Assembly (NCBI GenBank): GCA_046350115.1
Contig: JAXMAZ010000017.1
Location: forward strand, 62,001-126,000
Direction of reading: 5' to 3'
Origin: JAXMAZ01 sp046350115
Lineage (GTDB): Bacteria > Planctomycetota > Planctomycetia > Gemmatales > Gemmataceae
DNA: 64,000 nt
Position numbers and translations under genes: made by a program. Every line of letters begins with the position of its first letter. Position 1 is the stretch's first letter. Below are positions 26,201-38,200 of the stretch, one piece after another. The notes below the pieces were generated by a model, which ran no database searches, was not told the origin of the DNA, and saw only the letters and a list, made by a program, of their open reading frames with translations.

Positions 26201-29200
26201 ACGTCATCGGCACCGACGTGACCGGCACCAAGGACCGGGGGAACACCGGCCACGGCGTCTTCCTCGGGTCGGCGTCCGACGTGGTGGTCGGGGCGTTGAC
26301 CGCCACCCCGGGCACGGCCGGCGGCAACCTGATCGGTGGGAACGACGGGGACGGCGTCCGGGTGACGGCTACCGGGGGCGGGGCTAACCACCTGATCCGC
26401 GGCAACCTGATCGGCACGAACGCGGCCGGCACCGGGGCGGTCGGCAACGCCGGGGCCGGGGTGGCGATCACGTTCGGCGACGGCATCACCATCGGCGGGT
26501 CGGCGGCCGGGGCCGGGAACGTGATCAGCGGGAATGCCGGAGAGGGGGTGCAGATCACCGGCACCGGCACCACAGGGAACGTGGTGCAAGGGAACTACAT
26601 CGGCACGAAGGCGAGCGGCCTGTCCGCCCTCGGGAACACGGGCGCCGGCGTGTACGTGTTCGGCGGGGCGACGAACACCGTCATTGGCGGGACCACCCCG
26701 GCGGCGCGGAACGTCATCTCCGGCAGCGCCGGGGCGAACGGGGTGGCGGTGTCCGACGCCGGGACGGACGGCACCGTCATCCAGGGGAACTACATCGGTA
26801 CGGATAAGGACGGCACGGCCGCGGTCCCGAACTTCTTCCCCGGCGTGGCCGTCATCAACGGGGCGACGAACACCCGCATCGGCGGGCTGACAGCCACCCC
26901 CGGCACCGGGGCCGGGAACGTCATCTCCGGGAACAAGCAGCACGGCGTCATGGTGCGGGGTGGCGGCACCGCCGGGACGGTCGTCCAGGGGAACCTGGTC
27001 GGGCTGGCGGCCGGCGGGACGGCCAAGCTCGGCAACGGCACCACCGGCTCCTACGGCGGGGTGGTGGTGTTCAACGGGGCGGCCGACACCACCATCGGGG
27101 GCACCGACCCGCTGGCCCGCAACGTCATCTCGGGGAACGAGAACCTGGGCGTCGGCCTGCTCGGGGCGGCCGGCCAGGTCGTCACCGGGACGGTCATCCA
27201 GGGCAACTACATCGGCACCGACATCACCGGGGCGACCCCCGTCGGCAACGGCCTGACGGGGGTCGGGGTGCTCGACCTGGTGGCGGACACGACCGTCGGC
27301 GGGACAGCGGCCGGGGCCGGCAACCTGATCTCCGGGAACGCCGGGGCCGGGGTGCTGGTGAGTAACTACTTCGGCGGCGGGGCCCCGACCGGCACCGCCG
27401 TCCAGGGGAACCGGATCGGCACCGACCAGGCGGGGACGGCCGCCCTGCCGAACACGTTCTTCTCGGCCCGGCTCGACGGGTCCGGGGTGATCCTGGAGAA
27501 GGTGGCGAACACGGCCGTCGGCGGGACGGCGGGCGGGGCCGGCAACCTGGTCAGCGGGAACGCCGGCCACGGGGTCCGGCTGACCGGGGCGGGGACAACC
27601 GGCAACACGATCGCCGGCAACTTCATCGGCACGAACGCGGCTGGGACCGCAGGCCTCGGGAACGGCGACGCGGGCGTGTACCTCGCCCCCGGGGCGAGCA
27701 ACAACACCATCGGCGGGGCCGCCGCCGCGGCGCGGAACGTGGTCTCGGGTAACGCCGGCCGCGGGGTGTACTTCTTCGGGGCGGGCACGGGCAACCTGGC
27801 GGAGAACAACCTGGTCGGGCTGGCGGCCGACGGCGAGTCGCCCCTGGGCAACGTGTCCGACGGGGTGCGGGTGGACAGCTCCCCCGGGGTGACGATCCGC
27901 GGCAACGTCATCGCGGCCAACCTGCTCGGGGTGTCGGTGATCGGGGCGGCCTCGACCGGCACCGTCATCGCCGGCAACCGGATCGGCACCGACGACGACG
28001 GTGAGAACAAGGTCGGCAGCCAGGGCACGGGGGTGATCCTCAACTCCGGGGCGACCGGCGTTGTCATCGGCGGTCCCACGCCCGCCGACCGGAACCTGAT
28101 CAGCGGGAACGTTGGGGCCGGGGTGCAGATCACCGGGGTCGCCACCACCGGCAACACGGTCCTCGGCAACTTCATCGGGACGAACGCCGGCGGGTCGGCC
28201 GCGGTGCCGAACGCCCGCGGGGTGAGCATCTTCGGCGGGGCGTCCGGGAACACGGTCGGCGGGACGACGGCCGCCGCCCGGAACGTGATCTCCGGGAACA
28301 CCGTCCAGGGGGTGGTGCTGAACGACCCGGGCACGTCGAACAACGTCGTCCAGGGGAACTACATCGGCACCGACTGGACCGGGACCGTCGGCCTGAGCAA
28401 CCTGGCGAACGGGGTGGTCATCCGCGGCGGGGCGTCGGCCAACACGATCGGCGGCACCACCCCCGGGGCCGGCAACCTGATCAGCGGGAACAACCGCGGG
28501 GTGCACATCCTGGAGCCCGGCACGTCCGGCAACCTGGTGCAGGGGAACTTGATCGGCCTGGACGCGACCGGCAAAGTGGCCCGGTCGAACGAAACCCAGG
28601 GGGTGGTCGTCGGCCAGGGGGCGACCGACAACACGATCGGCGGCACCGTGGCCGGGGCCGGGAACGTGATCAGCGGGAACGCCGGCGCCGGGGTGATGTT
28701 TGACGGGGTCGGCACGACCGGCAACCGGGTCGTCGGCAACCGGGTCGGGCTGGACCAGGTCGGGCAGAACGGGGTGGCGAACGGCACCGGCGTGTTGGTC
28801 ACCGGCGGGGCCGGCAACAACACCGTCGGCACGGCCGAGTATGGGCAGGCGGTGCTGACCACCGACACGTACAACGCCCTCTTCTCCGTGGTCGTAGCCC
28901 CGAACGGTGCCACCTATGTCGTCGACTACACCACCGGCCCCGGCAGCGGGCTGATCTACCGCATCGACCTAGCCACCGGCGCACGCACCCTCCTCAGCTC
29001 GGGCGGGCTGCTCACGGCGGCCGCCACAGCGGCGGTCGAGTCGGACGGCAACCTGATTGTCCCGGCCGGTGGCTCGCCGACCATTCGATTGGTCCGGGTG
29101 AACACCCTGACCGGTGCCCAGACTCTCGTCTCCGACTCGGCCAACCCGTCCCAGGGACCGGCGATCCAGGGTGGGGCGGGCGTCGCCGTCGAGCCGACGG

Positions 29201-32200
29201 GGAACTACCTCGTCACGAGCTGGTTGGACGGGTCGGTGTTCCGGGTCGACCGGACGACCGGGGTCCGCACCTTGCTGACCACCGGCAACCTGCTCACACG
29301 GCCGAACGGGATCGTCGTGCTGCCGGACGGGACGGCCTTGGTGGCGGACGACGCCGGCCGCGTCGTCCGGGTCGACCGCGGATCCGGGGTCCAGTCGCTC
29401 CTGGTCGGCGGGCTGGTAGCGGTGTTAGATTTGAGCGTGGCCGCCGACGGGTTCGTCCTCGCCACCGAGAGCTTGTCGGCCGGGCAAAGCCGGGTCCTCC
29501 GGATCGACCCGTCGACCGGGGCGTTCAGCGTCCTCGCCTCCGGTGGCCTTCTCCGGGACGCCGTCGGCATCGCCGCGGAGCCGGGCGGCACGGCCCTTGT
29601 CGCCGACCTGCTGGCGGGCAGCCCGGGCGGCCGGCTCGTCCGGCTCACCCCGGAGGCCGCCCGGAACGAGATCGCGTTCAACACCGGGGACGGCGTCTGG
29701 ATCAACGGGGCGACGACCGCCGGCAACACCGTTACCCGGAACCGGCTGTACGCCAACGGGCCGGCCGCGTCCCCGTCCAACCTGCGGCTGTCCGGCGGGG
29801 CGAACGCCGGCACCCCGGCGGCCGTCATCAGCGGGGTGCTGGCCGGGCCGGTAAGCTCCCAACTGCTCGGCCGCGTCACCCAGGCGGCCCCGAACTCGAC
29901 CTACAGGCTGGAAGTCTTCTACACCCCGAACGACGCCCCCGAAACCCGGCAGTTCCAGACCGAGGCGGAGTTCACCACCGACGCCGCCGGGGCCGCCCTG
30001 ATCGACCTGCCGCTCGGCGTCGTGTTCGCCCAGGGCGGGTACGTCACCACCACCCTCACCCGGGTCGGCACCGGGGACACCGGGCCGATCTCGGCCGCCG
30101 CCCCGCTCGGGCTGGTCGTCATCGACGGCCAGCCGGCCGCCGGCGTCGAGGGCACCCCGATCACCCTGACCACCCGGGCCATCGACCCCGGCCCCGGCCA
30201 GCGGGTCGGGTACGCCTGGCGGGTGACCAAGAACGGGGCCGAGTTCGCCGCCGGCAACGAGGCGGTGTTCACCTACACCCCCGACGACAACGGGGCGTAC
30301 GTGGTCAGCCTGACCGTCACCACCACCGCCGGGCTGCGGCAGGACGTGCCCCTGTCCCCGCTCGCCGTGTCCAACCTCAACCCGGTGGCCGAGCTGGTGG
30401 CCGCCCCGACCGCCGACGTGCCGACCGGATCGTCGTTCACTGTGCAGGCCCGGCTGCGGGACCAGGGCGCCGCCGACCTCGGGTCGCTCCTGTACACCTG
30501 GGCGGTGAACGGGGCGCCGGTCGCCGGGCCGTTCCCGCTCATCCTCACCCCGGCCCTGTCGTACACCCCGGCGGCGGCCGGCCCGTACACCGTCACCCTG
30601 GCAGTCACCGACAAGGACGGCGGGACGAACACCCTGCGGTACACGGTGACGGCCGCCGGGGCGCTGCCGGCCGCCGTCATCGCCGTGCTCAGCCAGGGGC
30701 AGGAGGGGACGACCGTCCACGCCCGGGCCGACCTGACGGCCGTCCGGAACCAGGACGACCTGACGTTCGCCTGGCAGGCGGTCAAGAACGGGGTGCTGTA
30801 CGCGGCCGTCACCGGCAAGGCCCGGCCGAACTTCGAGTTCATCCCGGACGACAACGGCACCTACGTCGTCACCCTCCGGGTGACCGGCCCGGGCACGGAC
30901 GTGACTGCCCCGCCGCGGGCGGTGACGGTGGCCAACATCGCCCCTCAGCCGGCCATCGGGTATGCCGGCCCCGCACCGACCAGCTTCCCGGCCGGTGTGT
31001 CGATCAGTTACCAGGCGTCAGTCACCGACCCCGGCACGGCCGACACCCAGACGTACCTCTGGCAGGTGACGGACGCGCTGACCGGTCAATCGGTGGCGAC
31101 CGCCAGCGGCCAGTCGTTCCCGTTCACCCCATCGGCTGCCGGCACGTACCTGGTCAGGCTGACCGCCACCGACGACGACGCCGGGGCCGGCGTCACCATG
31201 ACCGAGTTGGTGGTGACGGCCGCCCCGCGGGCGGTGGCGATCACCGGCCCGACGACGGGCACCGAGGGCGGTCCGCTCACCTTCGGGTCGAGCATCACCC
31301 CGCCGGCTGGGGGCGTCGGGTTCCGGTACTTCTGGGAGGCCCGGCGGAACGACCAACTGGTGGCGTCGGCCAGCTCGCCGGCGTTCACCACTACCCCGCT
31401 CGGGTTCACCTTCATCCCGCCGGACAACGGCACCTACGTGGTCAGCCTGCGGGTGGTCGGGGCTGACCAGTCCGGGGCGACGACCAGCCAGGCGGTGACG
31501 GTGGCCAACGTCCCGCCGACCGTCACCCTCACGCCGTCCGCCGGCCCGTACCGGGAGGGGTCGCCGGTCACGTTCACCGCGACGGCCGCCGACCCGGCCG
31601 GCACCAATGACCCAATCAGCTACCGGTGGCTGGTGAACGGGGTGGTGCAGCCGAACCAGGCCGGGCCGACGTTCACCTTCACCCCGCCGGACAACGGCCC
31701 GTTCCAGGTGCAGGTGCAGACCAAGGACGACGACATGCCGGCGTTCGGGGCCGCCCCACCGTCGGCCGCGTCCGTCACCCTGTCGGTGCAGAACGTGGCC
31801 CCGTCGGTGGCCGTCGGCCCGGCCACCGACGCCGACGGCGCCCTGCTGCCAGGAGTGCCGGCCGGGTTCGCGTACAACCTGACCGCCGGTGCGACCGACC
31901 CGGCCAACCCGCCCGGAGGGCCGGTGAACGACCCGCTCGGGTACACCTGGACGGCCACCGTCTACCCGGCCGGTGGCGGGGCGGGGGCACCGCTGAACCC
32001 GGCCTTCTACGCCGCCTCGCCGGACGGCCGCTTCTTCTCGTTTAACGCCAACCCGGCCCAGCCGGGCACCTACGTCGTCACCGTCAGCGTGAGCGACGGA
32101 GACGGTGGCGTGACCGCCCAGACGACCAGTTTCAAGTTCGGGACGGCCAACGCGGACGTCATCACCGTCACCGCCGCCGACCTGGTCGGCGGGGCCACCC

Positions 32201-35200
32201 GGGTGGCGGTGTTCGCCCTCGGCGGGAACGACACCGTGTCCGCCGCCGGCGTCACCTTCCCGGTGGTGCTGGACGGCGGGGCCGGCAATGACACGCTCAC
32301 CGGCGGGTCGGCCGACGACCTGATCCTCGGCGGGGCCGGGACCGACTGCCTGGTCGGCGGGGCCGGGAACGACACCGTCGTCACCCAGCACGGGAACGAC
32401 TCGGTGTACACCGGGACGGGGGACGACTCGGTCGTCGGCAACCTGGGGTCGGACCTGTTCCTGAGCGAGGCCGACGGCGGCGGCCAGGACACCATCGACC
32501 TGTCCGGCACGGCCAGCCCGCTCGCCCTCGACCTGCGGCTGAACGACGGGGTGATGCGGACGGCCGACGCGGCCGGCAACCGGCTCGGGTTCGTCGGCCA
32601 GTTCGAGGCGGTCAAGGGGAGCCAGCTCGGCGACCGGGTGACGATGGCCGGCGGCATGGCCCTGTTCGGCGGGGCCGGGGCGGACGACGTCACCGTCCCG
32701 ACCGGGGTGAGCGCCGTGACGTTGTTCGGCGGGGACGGGAACGACCTGGCCCACGTCGCCGGCGGGACGACCGTGACGGTGGTCGGCGGGGCCGGCAACG
32801 ACGCCATCGACCTGACCGCCGGCAGCAACATCACCGTGTTCGGCGGGGACGGGGTGGACACGGTCGCCGCCGCCGGGGCCACCCAGGCGACGGTATTCGG
32901 TGGGGCCGGGGCGGACGACCTGGCGGTGACGGCCGGCAGCCAGATCACCGTGTTCGGCGGGTCGGACGACGACATTCTGCGGGTGCTCGGCGGGTCCAAC
33001 GTGACGGTGTTCGGCGGGGACGGCGACCTGCCGGCCGGGACGACCGACGCCGCCCTCGTCACCCAGTTCGGCGGGTCCGGCAACGACCAGATCACCGTCG
33101 ACGGCAACCCGAGCCTGGTGACGGTGTTCGGCGGGGACGGGAATGACATCGTTGACCTGAAGACCGGCTCGCTCGTCACCGTGTTCGGCGACGCCGGGGA
33201 CGACGCGATCACGCTAGAGGCGACGGTCGGATCGAACATCACCGTCTTCGGCGGCGACGGGGTGGACGCCGTATCCGTGCTCGGCGGCACCCAGGTGACG
33301 GTGTTCGGCGACGCGGGCGACGACGCCGTCGCCGTCACCGGCGGGTCGCTCATCACCGTATTCGGCGGGGACGGGGTGGACCGCCTCGACGTGCTCGGCG
33401 GGTCGCAGGTGACGGTGTTCGGCGGACTGGAGGCCGACGCCCTGACGGTCGGCGGGACCGCCACCCTGGTGACGGTGTTCGGCGGGGACGGGAACGACCT
33501 GGTGACGGTCAGCGCCGCGACCGGCAACGTGACCGTGTTCGGCGACGCCGGGGCGGACAAGATCGATGTCACGGCCGGCAGCAACGTGACCGTGTTCGGC
33601 GGGGCGGACGACGACTTCGTCACCCTCCGGCCGGCGGTCGGGGCGGACGTGACGGTGTTCGGCGGGGACGGGAACGACCTGGTCGACGTTCGGGGCGGCA
33701 CCCGGGTGACGGTGTTCGGCGGGGCGGCACCGACGCCGTCACCGTCGGCCCGGCGGCCGGCACCGACATCACCGTGTTCGGCGGGGACGGGGTGGACGCC
33801 GTTGACGTACTCGGCGGCACCGGGTGACGGTGTTCGGCGGGGCCGAGGCCGACGCCGTCACCGTCGGGGCCGGGTCGCAGGTGACGGTGTTCGGCGACGC
33901 CGGGGACGACGCCGTCACCATCGGCGCCGCGGCCGGCTCGGCCGTCACCGTGTTCGGCGGCGACGGCCGGGACAAGATCGACGTCCAGGGCGGGACCGAC
34001 GTGACGGTGTTCGGGGACGCCGGGAACGACACCGTCTCGGTGGTTGCCGGGACCAACGTGACCGTGTTCGGGCTGGCCGACGACGACGCCCTGTCGGTGT
34101 CCGGCGGAACGGCCGTGACCGTGTTCGGCGGGGACGGGGTGGACGCGATCGATGTGACCGGCGGGTCGCAGGTGACGGTGTTCGGCGAAGCGGGCAATGA
34201 CGTTTTGACAGTCGGAACCGGTAGCCAGATCACCGTGTTCGGCGGGGCCGACGACGACACCATCCATGTCCAGGGCGGGACGGCCGTGACGGTGTTCGGG
34301 GGGGACGGGAAGGACGCCATCGACGTGCTCGGCGGTACGCAGGTGACGGTGTTCGGAGGCACCCAGGCCGACACGGTCACGGTCGGGGCCGGCACCGACG
34401 TGACGGTGTTCGGGGGGGACGGGGACGACGCCGTGCAGGTGCTCGGCGGGACCAACGTGACCGTGTTCGGCAACGACGGGGCAGACGCCATCGGCGTCAC
34501 CGGCGGGACGAACGTGACCGTGTTCGGCGGGGCGAATGACGACCACCTCACCGTGAGCACCCCGGCCGGGTCGAACGTGACGGTGTACGGCGGGGACGGG
34601 GACGACACCGTGTCCGTGTTGACCGGGTCGCAGGTGACGGTGTTCGGTGGGGCCGGGAGCGACCAGATCACGGTCGGGGCCGGGGCCGGCTCCGACATCA
34701 CGGTGTTCGGCGGGGACGGGGTGGACCGGCTGGACGTGGAGGGCGGCACCCGGGTGACGGTGTTCGGCGGGGCGGACGACGACCGCATCACGATCGGCTC
34801 GGCGGCCGGCACTGACATCACGGTGTTCGGCGGGGACGGGAATGACATCGTGGACGTGCGGGGCGGCACGCTGGTGACGGTGTTCGGCGAGGCCGGCAAC
34901 GACGTCGTCACCTCGGAGGCCGTCACCGGCAGCAACGTCACCGTGTTCGGCGGGGCCGGGAACGACGTCGTGGACGTCACCGCCGGGTCGCAGGTGACAG
35001 TGTTCGGCGAGTCCGGGAACGACACCCTGTCGGTCAGCACCGCCGGCACGACCGTCACCGTGTTCGGCGGCAGCGGAAACGACGTGCTGACGGCCACCGG
35101 CGGGACCGATGTTACCCTGCTCGGCGACCGCGGGAACGACTCCGTGTCCGTCGTCAACGTGTCGAACGTGACCGTGTTCGGCGGGGACGGGGACGACTCC

Positions 35201-38200
35201 TTGACGGCGACCGGCGGGCTGGACGACGACCTGTACGGGGACGACGGCAACGACCTGTACCGGGCGGTTGCCTCCGCCCTGGGGGCCACCCGGGTGCGGT
35301 TCAAGGAGATCCTCAACCTGGGCAAGGACAACGACCCGGCCCAGAAGACGACCGACGGCGACCTCGGCGGGCTGGCCCAGACCGACCGGCCGGCGTCCGG
35401 CACCGACGCGATCGACCTGTCCGCCTTCTACGCGGTCTACTTCGACCTGAACAGGCTCGGCAGCGACGCCGACCCGCAGGCCGGCTGGCAGACGGTCGCC
35501 ACCCAGGGCGGGCAGTTGGCGACGGTCGTCCTCCAGGGGGTGTTCGAGAACGTCATCGGCACCCCGGGGAACGACACCCTGGTCGGCAACGCCGCGGACA
35601 ATTGGCTGGTCGGCAACGGCGGGGACGACTCGCTCGCCGGGGCTGCCGGGAATGACACCCTGGACGGCGGGGCCGGGAACGACACCCTGGACGGCGGGGC
35701 CGGGAGCGACACCTACCGGTTCGCCGGGCCGGGCTTGGCCCCGGGCCAGTTGCCCGGCGGGGACGAACTCCCCCTACCGGTCGGCGGTCTTCCGCTCGGC
35801 ACGGACACGATCGCCGGCGAAGCCCCGAACTCGCCGGCCGACACCGCCGACGCCCTGGACTTCAGCCGGCTGGCCGGGCCGGTGACGGCCGACCTCGGCT
35901 CGACCGCCGTCCAGACGGTGCCGGGCGTGGTCGCCTTCCAACTGCCGAACGGCACCGCCATCGAGAACGCGATCGGGTCGGCCGGCGCCGACAGCCTGAC
36001 CGGGAACAGCCGTGACAACGTGCTGGAAGGCGGGCCGGGGGACGACACCCTGACTGGGCTGGCCGGGGCGGACACCTACGTGTTCGCCGGCGACAACCTG
36101 GGGGCGGACAGTCTGGTCGAAGCGGCGTCGGCCGAGGCCGACACCCTGGACTTCGGCCAGCTCAAGGGCGGCATCGACCTGGACCTGAACCGGGCGGGAG
36201 TGCAGAGCTTCGCCGCCGCCGGGACCGCGGTCGCCCTGTCCGACCCGGCGGCGTTCGAGAACGTACTCGGGTCGTCCTTCCCGGACCGGATCATCGGGAA
36301 CGCGGCGGTGAACCTGATCGTCGGCGGGGGCGGCCGGGACTACATCGACGGCCGGGGCGGGGCGGACACCCTCCGCGGCGGGTCCGGCCAGGTCGTCTAC
36401 CTGGACTTCACCTCGTCCGCCGACCCGTGGGACTGGGTGTACACCCCGGCCCAACAGGAAGCCGTCCGCCAGGCGGTGGCGGCCGACTTCGCCCTGTTCG
36501 GTTACTCGGTCACGCTCACCCGGCCGGCGAGCGGGCCGTACATCACCATCGTCCTGAACGACGGGTCGGCCGGCGGGTCGGCCGAGGAGCTGGACTTCCG
36601 GAACACCCGGCTGGATGGCACCGGGGCGGTAGACGCCTACGGGCTGAAAGACCAGTTGGCCCGCGACCTTTCGGCCGCGAATCTGCCGGTGCCGACGGAC
36701 CTGGCCGGGTGGACCCCGTACATCGTCGGGCTGACGGCGACCGTCACCGCTCACGAGGTCGGGCACTTCGTCGGGCTGCGGCACGGGGACGCCTACGGGC
36801 CGCTGGGGTCCGGGGTGAACACGGCCGCCCAGGCGGCCCGCTACCTGCCGGCCCTGCCGGTCCCCGGGTCGGCGGGGGCGGCGGAGACCGTCCGGCACAT
36901 CATGGCCAGCCCGGCGTCCGTCGGGGCGTCCCTGACCGACTCGGCCGGGCCGACCACCGTCGGCGTCCGGGAGGCGGTCAAGCTGGCGTTCAACGACACC
37001 GGCACCACCGTCCGCGAGCCGGCGGCCGGGTACAACGAGCACGGCACCCTGGCGACGGCCGTCCCGCTCGGGCTGCTCCCCGGGCTGTCCGTGCCGAACA
37101 CCCTGCCGGTCGCCCAGTCGTTCAGCGTCCGGGCGGCGGCCGTCGTCGGCGGCATCACCCGTCCGGCCGGGGGGACCAGCGAGAACGACGTCTACTCGTT
37201 CACCGTGGACGACCCGACCGCCCTTTACCACTTCGAGGTGAACTCGTTCAACCTGGCCCGGATCAAGAACCCGATCGACTCGGTGCTGCGGGTGTTCGAC
37301 GCGGCCGGCAACCCGGTCCCGCTGTACGGGCCGCAGACCCAGACGTACCAGGACGACGAGTTCGAGACGCCGGACGCGGTGGTGGTCGACTGGTCCCCGC
37401 CGGCCGCCGGCACCTACTACCTGACGGTGGACACGTACACCCCGGACGGGGTGACGGACTTCGACACCGGCGAGTACGAGCTGTTCGTCTACTCGTGGAA
37501 GGTCGGTCCGGACCTCGGGCTGGGGGACATCATCGTCACCGACCGGTCGGGCGAGGTGCCGCCGGACGACGCCATCCCCACCCGGCCGCGGACGATCATC
37601 CCGCCGGCCACCCAGCCGACGATCGTCGCCGGCACCCAGGTCGCCCTCACCCCGGTCCCGGCCGCGAGCTACGGGGAAGGCTCCGCGTTCGCCGCAACGG
37701 TCGGGCTGACCGGGGCGGCGAACGCCAACCCGGTTGCGTACCGGCTGGCCGCCCAGGACGGCTTCCCGCTGTCGGCCGGCGTCACCCTGGACGCCCTGAC
37801 CGGCCGGCTGGCCGTCGCCATGCCGAACCAGACCACCGTCCGGTTCCGCGTCGTCGCCGAGGACGTGACCGGGGCGACTACCTACCGGGACGTGACCATC
37901 GGCGTGCAGAACTTGAACCCGACGGCGGCCGTCACCGGGCCGACGTCCGCCCTCCAAGGGCAGAGCGTCACCCTCACCGGGTCGGCCGCCGACCCCGGGC
38001 CGCTGGACGTGCTCACCTACGCCTGGCAGGTGACCGGGCCGGGCCTGTCCCAGATGTTCGGCAACGTCCGCCAGGTGACGTTCGCCGGGTTCCGGCCGGG
38101 TCAGTACACGGCTACCCTGACCGTGACCGACGGGGACGGCGGGTCGACCGTGGTGCCATACACGGTGACGGTCGGCAACACCGCCCCGGTGCCGACGATC

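Noticed and set aside
32070..35403. Antisense open frames with repeated PSPPNTVT-like text
   Set aside because: They are the reverse complement of the VTVFGG coding repeats; repetition is inherited from the real strand.
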